From the NCBI GenBank assembly GCA_949502235.1, contig CATBDC010000021.1:1-57196 (forward strand): a DNA stretch of 57,196 bases, given 5' to 3'. This stretch comes from an uncultured Lachnospiraceae bacterium. GTDB taxonomy: Bacteria > Bacillota > Clostridia > Lachnospirales > Lachnospiraceae. The translations under genes and the position numbers were made by a program. This document shows, in pieces, positions 49,386 through 57,150 of the stretch; position 1 is the stretch's first letter, and each line of letters starts with the position of its first letter. The notes beneath the pieces were generated by a model. It had not been told where the DNA came from. It was given only the letters and a program-made list of their open reading frames with translations, and searched no databases.

Positions 49386-49610
49386 ATGAACTGCAAAAAC
49401 AAGATAGACAAAAAGGCAACAGGGCATAGGCTCTATCGGTTAATTGAAGAATCTAAAATGACATATGCAGAAATTGCAGAATATTTAGATTTACAATCTC
49501 CGAGAGTTATATATGAGTGGGTTTCTGGAAAAAAGCTTCCATCAACCGAAAATTTATATAACCTTGCTGATTTGTTTCAAGTGAAAATGGAAGATATCCT
49601 CCGCGTTTGA
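49386..49610 (+). CDS. Small helix-turn-helix regulator
   Basis: A 74-residue XRE-type DNA-binding protein. Residues ~10-70 form the helix-turn-helix (GHRLYRLIEESKMTYAEIAEYLDLQSPRVIYEWVSGKKLPSTENLYNLADLF). ATG 49386 is preceded by AAAGGAGGAACA. A terminator overlaps its stop codon (49590-49627), so it is a single-gene unit. It lies just upstream of the RNA-protein unit at 49642-50824 and may regulate it (inference). Confidence 0.85.
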   Translation: MNCKNKIDKKATGHRLYRLIEESKMTYAEIAEYLDLQSPRVIYEWVSGKKLPSTENLYNLADLFQVKMEDILRV

Positions 49611-49627
49611 GGGTGTCTTCTTTTTTT
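49590..49627 (+). terminator. Terminator overlapping HTH gene stop
   Basis: GAAGATATCCTC (49590-49601) pairs with GAGGGTGTCTTC (49609-49620), followed by seven Ts. Strong intrinsic terminator. Confidence 0.85.
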
Positions 49628-49641
49628 GAACCGTTGGTACA

Positions 49642-49669
49642 TTGATAAATCGGCATAATCACGTATAAT
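49642..49669 (+). promoter_or_regulatory. Promoter of non-coding leader
   Basis: TTGATA (49642-49647), 16-base spacer, TATAAT (49664-49669). Transcription would start near 49676. Confidence 0.65.
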
Positions 49670-49675
49670 GAATTG

Positions 49676-49842
49676 TATAAGATTCACTTATGTGTTACAA
49701 TCGAAACACATAAGAAATATTGGAACGCGTTATGTTCTAATTGGTGCCTATAAACAAAACGCTTGTTAGAGTGGTAAATATCTTATGCATTAGCTTAATA
49801 ATCAATTAGGCGGGACACTCTCTTTTCAGGGAGTGTCTTTTT
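49676..49842 (+). ncRNA. Candidate structured non-coding RNA with terminator
   Basis: About 165 bases without reading frame. It opens with CTTATGTGTT/AACACATAAG (49687-49696 and 49705-49714), a perfect 10-bp hairpin, then has a possible GCGTT/AACGC stem, and ends in GACACTC/GAGTGTC (49814-49837) plus five Ts. The T-tract touches the AGGAGG ribosome binding site of the next gene. This could be an attenuated leader or a discrete RNA working with the protein downstream. Confidence 0.5.
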
Positions 49843-49852
49843 AGGAGGAGAC

Positions 49853-50824
49853 ATGAAAAAAGACAGAAGCAATCAAAAATTAACAAAAGCCGATTTTGAA
49901 AAATTTGCATATCATGATACTCGTTTTTATGGTTTGTTTTATACAAAGACGGATAATGACATCAAAGTAAAAATTGACCCAAAACGAATGAGAAGTACTG
50001 TAGACTGTACGCTATCTGATGAACAGACGAAAATCATCATTAGAAGACGGACACATTATTTTTATCCGAAGAAAAGTGAATATTATGATTATTGCTGTAA
50101 TATGTTCGCGGATAGAATAAGAGATATTCAAAACTACTGGGAAGAACATTATAAGAAACTGATAACTTATGCAAATAAAAGCATCAAGGAGCCAAAAGAA
50201 TTAATACCGGGAAATAATATGCTGTTTATGCAGGGGATAGCGGAATATGATGAAGCGGTAATGATGTCAAATTGGGAAAATATGAAAAATCAGTATGAAT
50301 ATGCTGAGAAATGTTTTGAGGTGGTTGCAAGTCTGTACGCTTCTTTTATACATCAAATGGCATCACAGATTGAAGCGGTTACTGTTTTAGTTCTTTCAAA
50401 ACAAAATGCAATGCACGACCGATTTGATAGGAATACGTTATATGCGACTGCTGTTGGAAGAGATAAAAAAGTTGATGAGCTGCCTTCCTTTAAATATTAT
50501 GATAAACTCTATTGTCTTTGGAATTTTATCAAGCATAACAGCATTTCGACTTACGAAAAATTGTGTTCAACATATCCAGAATTGATTTGTGAAAATAGAG
50601 AATATGAGCAAGGGCTTCCTGCTTTTCGTATTGTAAATTTTTCAGATGAGCTAATCTTGGAATTGTTAAGCGGCTGTGATTCATTTTTTAAGGAATACTG
50701 CGAGTTGGTATATAAGGAAAATTATGATGAAGCTCAATGGAATTACGGAAGATATTTTCTAAATATGGTTAAAGAGCAAATAGAAGTAATAACAAATCCT
50801 TTAGGATTGCCGTGGTATATATAG
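49853..50824 (+). CDS. Unknown protein, possible HEPN-like, behind ncRNA
   Basis: A 323-residue soluble, mostly helical protein that I cannot place in a family with confidence. Features: a basic RRRTHYFYP patch (residues ~64-72), a long central helical part (~130-190), and LYCLWNFIKHNS (219-230), whose N-x3-H-N resembles the RNxxxH active site of HEPN ribonucleases but lacks the Arg. ATG 49853 is preceded by AGGAGGAG immediately after a terminator T-tract. It is followed 16 bases later by a tiny acidic protein. Location in an integrated element and the RNA-terminator-gene layout recall abortive-infection or RNA-guarded toxin systems (inference only). Confidence 0.6.
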   Translation: MKKDRSNQKLTKADFEKFAYHDTRFYGLFYTKTDNDIKVKIDPKRMRSTVDCTLSDEQTKIIIRRRTHYFYPKKSEYYDYCCNMFADRIRDIQNYWEEHYKKLITYANKSIKEPKELIPGNNMLFMQGIAEYDEAVMMSNWENMKNQYEYAEKCFEVVASLYASFIHQMASQIEAVTVLVLSKQNAMHDRFDRNTLYATAVGRDKKVDELPSFKYYDKLYCLWNFIKHNSISTYEKLCSTYPELICENREYEQGLPAFRIVNFSDELILELLSGCDSFFKEYCELVYKENYDEAQWNYGRYFLNMVKEQIEVITNPLGLPWYI

Positions 50825-50840
50825 TTTGAGGAGGAGCAAT

Positions 50841-51020
50841 ATGAGTAAGAGTTTTTTCGATTTCGATGATGATGATTTTGGAATGTCCATATCTGGCAAT
50901 ATGGCAGTTGATTCAGAGGGGAATTTTATGATGCGGATGTCGAACAATACGGCTATGGATATGGATACGGGAGACATTCATTTTATTTCAGGATGGTCTG
51001 ATGATGAGGAGGAGGATTAA
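50841..51020 (+). CDS. Small acidic protein
   Basis: A 59-residue, strongly acidic and Met-rich protein (FFDFDDDDFGMSISGNMAVD at the N-terminus, SDDEEED at the C-terminus). No signal peptide or membrane helix. ATG 50841 has GAGGAGGAG upstream and lies 16 bases after the preceding gene, so the two are one operon. Function unknown. It could be a partner or neutraliser of the larger protein, or a DNA-mimic-like factor, but nothing proves this. Confidence 0.7.
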   Translation: MSKSFFDFDDDDFGMSISGNMAVDSEGNFMMRMSNNTAMDMDTGDIHFISGWSDDEEED

Positions 51021-51161
51021 AATTAAGACATAAAAAGCGGAGTGTGGATAATCGCCGGTAGTGTAGCTGATGCTATGATTCAAGTGGAGCCGTGATGATT
51101 GCAAACTGTTTTTCTTAGAGGATATTTTTTATACTGTCTATAGAAGTACAGGAGGTTCAAT

Positions 51162-52553
51162 ATGGAGAATAGTTTAGCAGTTATGCACCCAGAGATTGCA
51201 GATGAATGGTCAGAGAGGAATTTACCGCTTACACCCGATACAGTAACATATGGCTCAAATAGACAGGTATGGTGGAAAGGAGCCTGCGGGCATGAATGGC
51301 AAGCCAGTATCAAAAGCCGTTCTTCAGGTGAAAATTGTCCTATTTGTTCGGGAAAGAGGGTGGTCGAGGGTATTAACGATTTGAATACCTTAGAGCCAGA
51401 GCTTGCACTGGAGTGGTCTGATAAAAATGGAATCTTAAAGCCAACTATGGTTGGGGCAGGCTCACACAAGAAAATTGTATGGAAAGGCAACTGTGGGCAC
51501 GAGTGGACGGCAAGCGTGAAAAACCGGGTGAAAGGCAGCGGATGTCCGTATTGTTCCCACAATCTCGTGTTAGAGGGATTCAATGACCTTGCTTCAGAGT
51601 TTCCACAAATAGCCGCTGAATGGTCGGAAAGAAATTATCCGTTACGCCCGACTATGGTCGCAGCCTATTCTAATCGTAAAGTCTGGTGGAAATGTAGCAA
51701 GGGGCATGAATGGAATACGTTGATTGCAACTCGTTCATATGGGAGCAAATGTCCTTATTGCAGTGGAAAGATTCTTCTTAAAGGATTCAATGACTTTGCG
51801 GCAAAACAGCCCAAGCTCGCATCGGAATGGTCGGAGCGTAATCTGTCTTTGACGCCAGATATGATAAATGAGAAATCACGTAAAAATGTTTGGTGGAAAT
51901 GTAGAAAATGCGGGTATGAATGGAAAGCAGTGGTTCTTTCACGGGTGAAAGGGGCAGAATGCCCTGTATGTGCTGACCGTGCGGTATTATCTGGATACAA
52001 TGACTTGGCTGCGACCGACCCGAATCTGCTTGCAGAGTGGGATTATGATAAGAATACGGACATTTCCCCTGAACATATATCAAGAAGCTCAATGCGAAAA
52101 GTTTGGTGGAAATGTGGATTTGGACATTCGTGGAGGGGAAAGATTTCAGAAAGAGCTATAGAGGGGAAAGGATGCCGGGAATGTGAAAAAGAATACCAAA
52201 GTGTATTTCCACAATTAGCAGTCAGTTATTATGCCGCAAAGAAAGGGTTAAAAGTGCTGTTAAATTCTGACGCGACTATCGGAATTCCAATGGAAATCTA
52301 TATACCAGAAGAAAAAGTTGCCATAGAATCCTTTGCCGGGACACAGGAGATTGACAGCTTAAAAGAATATTTGTGCAGACAGAGAGGGATTAAATTTGTA
52401 AAAATTCTTTATAGAGCGAACGAAGGTGAAAAAGAGTATGCAATAAATATAAAGAAGCTATTTCGGAGTATACATATTTTTATTTCTTCGGATGTAGATG
52501 ATGATGTGGCGTTTATAAGAAAGCGTTTTGATGAATGGAGAAAAAATAAATAA
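51162..52553 (+). CDS. Five-zinc-ribbon protein with Vsr-like nuclease tail
   Basis: A 463-residue protein. Five treble-clef/zinc-ribbon repeats (about residues 27-63, 82-118, 138-174, 193-230, 251-290) each have a WW-K-C-x-x-GHEW or CGHEW box and a C-P-x-C pair, matching the 'probable zinc-ribbon' DUF4379 type. Between them recurs a conserved (L/A)xEWSERN motif. The C-terminal ~130 residues resemble a Vsr/PD-(D/E)XK endonuclease-like domain: AAKKGLKVL, then IPMEIYIPEEKVAIESFAGTQE. Such proteins are found in defence islands and mobile elements, probably acting on DNA. ATG 51162 follows AGGAGG. A strong terminator ends the unit. Confidence 0.8.
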   Translation: MENSLAVMHPEIADEWSERNLPLTPDTVTYGSNRQVWWKGACGHEWQASIKSRSSGENCPICSGKRVVEGINDLNTLEPELALEWSDKNGILKPTMVGAGSHKKIVWKGNCGHEWTASVKNRVKGSGCPYCSHNLVLEGFNDLASEFPQIAAEWSERNYPLRPTMVAAYSNRKVWWKCSKGHEWNTLIATRSYGSKCPYCSGKILLKGFNDFAAKQPKLASEWSERNLSLTPDMINEKSRKNVWWKCRKCGYEWKAVVLSRVKGAECPVCADRAVLSGYNDLAATDPNLLAEWDYDKNTDISPEHISRSSMRKVWWKCGFGHSWRGKISERAIEGKGCRECEKEYQSVFPQLAVSYYAAKKGLKVLLNSDATIGIPMEIYIPEEKVAIESFAGTQEIDSLKEYLCRQRGIKFVKILYRANEGEKEYAINIKKLFRSIHIFISSDVDDDVAFIRKRFDEWRKNK

Positions 52554-52572
52554 AAGCAGTAGATTATCAGCA

Positions 52573-52607
52573 GCCGTCTGTTCTTTCATTGGAACAGGCG
52601 GCTTTTT
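52573..52607 (+). terminator. Terminator after zinc-ribbon gene
   Basis: GCCGTCTGTTC (52573-52583) pairs with GAACAGGCGGC (52592-52602), followed by TTTTTG. Strong intrinsic terminator. Confidence 0.9.
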
Positions 52608-53175
52608 GTGTTTGCAAAGCAATTATAATGTGAGAAAAAATATTTTAGTTTTTTCAAAAAAGAGGGTGTCATTTAGTGTTTCAATTCCAAATAAGTGAAG
52701 AGGTTGATTTCTGGCAGCCGTCAGAAACACATCTTTGCTGTATCTTGAAAATTGAATAAGTCATTCGCTAAGACTTTATTTCTGATGATTAGCTATCTTA
52801 GCAGGTACGCCGGGACTTTCTGTTTTTATGAATGAGCGAGAATCCCTGCTATAAGTATCGGGCTGTTCCGATATGGCGATGACAGTCAGAAAGATAATGA
52901 TACTCCTGTACGCAGCTCCGAGAGTTCCTCGGAGGGGTGGGATTCCCGTGAAGCAGATTAACAGCCTGCTGCTTAGCGATTTCCCAGAGCATATTGCTTT
53001 TACGCAGGGGATGTCGAGGACAAATACTGCGTTTGCATTTTAGCCGGGGATAGATAGAATCTGTTCCCGGCATACATACCATCATAGTATGCAAAATGAT
53101 TACCATGCCGCTTGTTTGCACTGTTGAAGCTGACAGAATTTTTATAATACAATAGGACAAAGAAAGGAGGAAAAA
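52608..53175 (+). other. Structured non-coding region before second par locus
   Basis: About 570 bases without a gene I can support. Hairpins: CTCCGAG-AGTTC-CTCGGAG (52916-52934), GCCGGG/CCCGGC (53043-53048 and 53066-53071) and the overlapping GCATAC/GTATGC (53070-53092). TATAAT at 53143-53148 precedes the next gene but has only a weak -35. It may hold an origin, a transfer site or regulatory RNA. Confidence 0.5.
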
Positions 53176-53508
53176 ATGAACGATAAAGAATTTAAAGAAC
53201 TGGTGAAAATTGCGGCAGAGAAATTAAAAGATGAATCGGTATTTCTATTATTAAAAGCTGACGAGGGATATCAAAAGGACAGTAAGGATGAGGGAAACGC
53301 GGAAGACGCTTTTAACAGGCTTGATTTGACAGAAGAACAGAGAGCGGTGTGTCAGCGTCTTTTGGATTACAGGGACAAGCAGGATTTTGAGTATGGAACG
53401 TATGCGTATATTGCGGGATTAATTGATGCGTTTCACATTATGGCGGTATTATTCCCGGAGAAATGGGATACACAGAGGATAAGAGAAGCTTTATCAAAAA
53501 CAAAATAA
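53176..53508 (+). CDS. Hypothetical element protein
   Basis: A 110-residue acidic, helical protein (NDKEFKELVKIAAEKLKDES...DFEYGTYAYIAGLIDAFHIMAVLFPEKWD). It resembles small unnamed proteins that precede parA in Lachnospiraceae integrative elements; I cannot name a family with certainty. ATG 53176 follows AAAGGAGG. It is followed by a terminator-like hairpin and then by parA. Confidence 0.7.
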   Translation: MNDKEFKELVKIAAEKLKDESVFLLLKADEGYQKDSKDEGNAEDAFNRLDLTEEQRAVCQRLLDYRDKQDFEYGTYAYIAGLIDAFHIMAVLFPEKWDTQRIREALSKTK

Positions 53509-53530
53509 ATTTTTACATAGTCGATTGGTA

Positions 53531-53552
53531 AAAAGCCAGTCGGCTTTTTCAT
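53531..53552 (+). terminator. Terminator before second parA
   Basis: AAAAAGCC-agtc-GGCTTTTT followed by CATTTTT. A second hairpin, AGCCGCTTTG-A-CAAAGCGGCT (53591-53611), lies between it and the parA ribosome binding site and may attenuate parA. Confidence 0.75.
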
Positions 53553-53638
53553 TTTTGGCAGGTTGGGACATGTCCTCTGCTATTTTACATAGCCGCTTTG
53601 ACAAAGCGGCTAAATTTATGCGAAAGGAGGACGTATCT

Positions 53639-54466
53639 ATGTCAAATTGCAAAGTAATTGCCCTGACGAATCAGAAAGGCGGCGTTGGCAAGACTACTAC
53701 GGCGGTGAATCTGGGCGTTAGTCTGGCGCAGCAAGGGAAAAAGGTGCTTCTGATTGACGCCGACGCACAGGCAAATCTTACAATGTCGCTTGGCTGCAAC
53801 AGACCAGATGATTTATCCGAGACGCTATCAAGCATTATGCAGGATGTGGTAGACGATAATCCGCTTAACGTACAGAAAGCAATTCTGCACCATAAAGAGG
53901 GCGTAGACCTGCTTCCGTCCAACATTGAATTATCAGGTTTGGAAGTAAGGCTTATCAATGCTATCAGCCGGGAAAGCGTTCTGAAGACCTGTGTCAATGA
54001 AGTAAAGAAGCATTACGACATTGTATTGGTGGATTGTATGCCAAGTTTAGGAATGCTGACGATTAACGCTTTAGCTGCTGCTGACAGCGTGGTTATCCCG
54101 ACACAGCCTCATTATCTTTCTGCAAAAGGTTTAGAGCTATTGCTTCGCTCTGTATCAAAGGTTAAGCGGCAGATAAATCCAAAGCTGCGGATAGACGGTA
54201 TCTTAATGACAATGGTTATGCCGCGCACGAATATTTCAAAAGAGATTACTGCTACAGTAAAGAATGCTTATGGGCAGAGGATAAAAGTCTTTGATTCCCA
54301 AATACCACATTCTATCCGCGCTGTAGAGGCTACCGCAGAGGGTAAGAGCATATTTGCCTACGACAAAGGCGGTAAAGTAGCCGCAGCCTATGAGCAGTTC
54401 GCAAAGGAGGTGGCAGAGATTGGCGAGAAGCAGAGGAAGCAAAATCGAGCTGACTGCATACGATGA
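53639..54466 (+). CDS. parA: ParA/Soj partition ATPase (element 2)
   Basis: A 275-residue ParA with deviant Walker A (NQKGGVGKTTTAVN), A' (LIDADAQANLTMSLG) and Walker B (DIVLVDCMPSLGM). It is clearly related to the ParA at 35354-36139 but differs throughout, so the two elements carry compatible rather than identical partition systems. ATG 53639 is chosen, with AAAGGAGG 8 bases upstream; ATG 53618 lies before that site. The 3' end overlaps parB by 47 bases. Confidence 0.95.
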   Translation: MSNCKVIALTNQKGGVGKTTTAVNLGVSLAQQGKKVLLIDADAQANLTMSLGCNRPDDLSETLSSIMQDVVDDNPLNVQKAILHHKEGVDLLPSNIELSGLEVRLINAISRESVLKTCVNEVKKHYDIVLVDCMPSLGMLTINALAAADSVVIPTQPHYLSAKGLELLLRSVSKVKRQINPKLRIDGILMTMVMPRTNISKEITATVKNAYGQRIKVFDSQIPHSIRAVEATAEGKSIFAYDKGGKVAAAYEQFAKEVAEIGEKQRKQNRADCIR

Positions 54467-55358
54467 CCTTTTTGAAACTGACGAAAGCCGTGCAGAAGCA
54501 AATCTGGGTAAGATAAGGGAGATTCCTTTATCTGAAATTGACGAGTTTCCAGACCATCCGTTTAAAGTGCTTATAGACGAGGATATGGAACAGCTTATAG
54601 ACAGTATTAAGCGGATTGGTGTAATGACTCCGGCAACTGTTCGTCAGAAAGAGGATGGACGCTATGAGGTAATCAGCGGTCATAGAAGAAAAAAGGCAAG
54701 CGAGCTTGCAGGATTTAAAACACTGAAATGTGAAGTTAAGGAATTAAGCCGCGATGAAGCAATCATTGTCATGGTAGAGAGTAATCTTCAACGTTCTGTG
54801 ATTCTTCCTAGCGAGAAAGCATTTGCTTATAAGATGCGGCTTGAAGCGATGAAACGGCAAGCAGGCAGACCATCGAAAGAAAATTCGTCCCCAATGGGGA
54901 CACATTTACGGAGCGATGCGGAACTTGCCGAAAAAGTTGGGGAAAGCCGCAACCAAATTCAGAGATTTATCCGTTTAACCGAGCTTGTACCTGAAATTTT
55001 GCAAATGGTTGATGAACGTCAGATTGCTTTCCGTCCTGCGGTAGAGATTTCTTATCTTTCTGAGGGGCAGCAGTACACACTTTTAGAAGCCATGAGCTAC
55101 AACGATGCTACTCCCTCTCTTGCACAGACTATCAAAATGAAGAAGTTTATGCAGGAGGGTAAGCTCACAGACGAGGTTATTCAGTCTATCATGCAGGAGG
55201 AAAAGCCTAACCAGAAAGAAAAACCTGCGTTCAAGGACGAGCGGATAACCAAACTCATACCGAAAACCATTCCCAAAGGGCAGGAAACGGATTTTGTAGT
55301 AAAGGCGTTGGAGTTCTATAACCGTCATTTGCAGAGAAATAAATCCTTTGAACGGTAA
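54420..55358 (+). CDS. parB: ParB/Spo0J-like partition protein (element 2)
   Basis: A 312-residue ParB: N-terminal EFPDHPFKVLIDEDM and the GHRRKKASELAGF box, a helix-turn-helix region (~165-215, AELAEKVGESRNQIQRFIRL) and a C-terminal dimerisation part. The start is TTG 54420 (MARSRGSKIELTAYDDLFE), with AAGGAGGTGG upstream inside parA. The upstream frame extension has no start site. A terminator follows at 55415. Unlike in the first element, no repA follows. Confidence 0.92.
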   Translation: MARSRGSKIELTAYDDLFETDESRAEANLGKIREIPLSEIDEFPDHPFKVLIDEDMEQLIDSIKRIGVMTPATVRQKEDGRYEVISGHRRKKASELAGFKTLKCEVKELSRDEAIIVMVESNLQRSVILPSEKAFAYKMRLEAMKRQAGRPSKENSSPMGTHLRSDAELAEKVGESRNQIQRFIRLTELVPEILQMVDERQIAFRPAVEISYLSEGQQYTLLEAMSYNDATPSLAQTIKMKKFMQEGKLTDEVIQSIMQEEKPNQKEKPAFKDERITKLIPKTIPKGQETDFVVKALEFYNRHLQRNKSFER

Positions 55359-55414
55359 AATAAGCAATAGGGGAGTAAATACTATCAATACTATCCGAGA
55401 AAAGAATGATTAAG

Positions 55415-55439
55415 AGCTGTCCAGACGGACGGCTTTTTT
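55415..55439 (+). terminator. Terminator after second parB
   Basis: AGCTGTCC-AGAC-GGACGGCT (55415-55434) followed by TTTTTC. Strong intrinsic terminator. Confidence 0.9.
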
Positions 55440-55487
55440 CGGTCGGTAATACAGTTCCTTATCAACATAAAAAAACAGGAGGTTGCG

Positions 55488-55838
55488 ATGAAGATTCGTA
55501 AAATATTTAAGAGGGTTGCGGCGGCTGCTATGGCGGCGGTCACAGCATTGTCTATAGTTCCTTCTTCAACCGTGTTAGCAGCGGGTGACATTGGGACGAT
55601 TTCTTTTGCTAATGCCTATGATGGCGCAGGGAATGCCATGAGGTACAATTCCAGTGCAAATATCGGGGGTTATACCGCAGGCGGTACAGGGGAATATAAA
55701 TATCGTATGTATGTGGACGGCGAGAATGCATTTTGTATTCAGCCGGGCGTACCGTTGAGGACGGGGAATACACTGGCAAAAGCATCATCTCATGCATGGA
55801 ATAGTTTGTCTGCTAATCAAAGAAAGGCGGTAGGGCTT
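55488..55838 (+). pseudogene. Truncated thioester-domain surface protein
   Basis: The first ~117 codons encode a signal peptide (KRVAAAAMAAVTALSIVPSSTVLAA) and the start of a thioester adhesion domain (YVDGENAFCIQPGVPLRTGN, with the Cys-Gln context). After 'SANQRKAVGL' (about 55838) the frame passes into the antisense of another surface-protein gene and becomes meaningless (to 56204). The rest of the adhesin, its Cna-B repeats and sorting signal are absent. Such proteins are typical cargo of Lachnospiraceae ICEs. Good AGGAGG site before ATG 55488. Confidence 0.75.
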
Positions 55839-55844
55839 GACCGT

Positions 55845-56595
55845 CACCGGGGCAGTAAAATAAAAACTTGTCCCACCGGAAACACGGACATTTCCCCCTG
55901 TCTGCTTGCTCCCGTCTGTCTTATTATGGAATGTCACATCCTTTGGAAGCTTAATGGTAATGGAATTTCTGGAATCACCGTTCAGCTTCGTTGTCCCCGT
56001 CACCTGCTTCGAGCCATCATAGGCTGCTTTCAAAGCGGTCTTGCTCAAACTGATCTGTGGATCGGGCGGCGTAGGCAGGCTTTCCAGATAATTGATCCAA
56101 CCAAGCACCCCGCACTCCCGCAAATCATCCATCGTGCATCCGGCAAACCCATCCATGCCGCAGTAAAAATAACTGGCCGCGATATGGGTGAACACATACT
56201 TTAAATCCTCTCCAAAGGACGGCATATAGCTTGCAGTCACATCCCCTGTGCCGCCATAGCCATAATAAAGCGCTTTCTGCAGGTTCGGATTCCCGTCTAT
56301 GATCTGGGCGGCGTAGCTCCCTGTATCCGGGGAACCCTTTGCAGACTCCAGGCAATATGCGATCTTCCCATTTACCGTGAAATAACAGGTAGAGTAATTT
56401 CCCAGGTTGCCGGGATAATAAATCTTCCTTCCCTTTACCATTGTTGCGGAACCAGAAGCCCTTGCCGTCTGCCTTGCTTCTGCAAACAGAAGGATGCCTT
56501 CTTCCTCTGCAATCATTTCCGCATCCTGTCTTGTATCTTCTGCCTGTTCCATGCCCTCTATGATAGCTGGAAATTTTTCAGAAATGTTACCCTTT
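55845..56595 (-). pseudogene. Inverted fragment of a second thioester-domain surface protein
   Basis: On the minus strand an open frame encodes an internal piece of a thioester adhesin: GNYSTCYFTVNGKIAYCLES, AAQIIDGNPNLQKALYYGYGG, FTHIAASYFYCGMDGFAGC, then a Cna-B-like segment (DPQISLSKTALKAAYDGSKQV...FYFTAPVTV). It lacks a signal peptide: coding sense continues upstream of ATG 56552 to a stop near 56595. It ends by running into the antisense of the gene at 55488. It is thus truncated at both ends and joined tail-to-tail with its relative. Confidence 0.72.
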
Positions 56596-56639
56596 CACTA
56601 ATAGCAGGCTGGAGAGGGAAAAATACAAGCAGATTTGAA

Positions 56640-56811
56640 AACTTTTTTATTTTTTTGTATATGAACTAATATTGAGTGAAAGAAATGTTTGTATATGATA
56701 GAATAAAAGCATTGGGCAAATCGGGATTTTTACGAAATAGTGAATCTTGATTACCGGATCAGATAACATTTGTGATGATATTTGTGAGAGAAAAAATTGG
56801 AGCTGTTTTCT
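56640..56811 (+). other. A/T-rich intergenic stretch
   Basis: I see only A/T-rich sequence with T-runs and a TATATGATAGAAT stretch near 56692, possibly a -10 region for the hydrolase remnant. No gene. Confidence 0.35.
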
Positions 56812-57150
56812 ATGTATAAATTTTCTACTAATAAAGAAATAAACTGCACAAAGATAAGAATACCGCAAAAAAACGGAAAATCTATATCTGCGCTTTTACT
56901 ATCGCCTAAATCCCCAAAAAAGAATGCCCCAGGAATTCTATGGATTCATGGAGGCGGTTATCTAACTGGAATGAAAGAAATGGTTCATATGTCCAGAGCA
57001 GCCTGCATACACTTTTGTTGACGATGGAGAGCCTTTCTATTCTGAAACCTGTACATTCGTTGAGAACTTAAAAAAAGTAGGCGTAGAAGCTGATATAGAT
57101 ATCTATCCGCAGCACATAATGATCCCGTTCCTTCGGCTGTCTCCCTCTCA
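56812..57150 (+). pseudogene. Alpha/beta hydrolase gene with internal deletion
   Basis: ATG 56812 opens a frame with the N-terminus of an esterase/lipase of the HSL type: KSISALLLSPKSPKKNAPGI then LWIHGGGYLTGMKEMVHMSRAA, with the HGGG oxyanion motif. It stops at 57021. In another frame from ~57012 the C-terminal part of the same family appears: AYTFVDDGEPFYSETCTFVE then NLKKVGVEADIDIYP. The ~150 residues with the nucleophile Ser and catalytic Asp are missing between them. The sequence after about 57110 no longer matches the family and may cross another junction. Confidence 0.7.
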
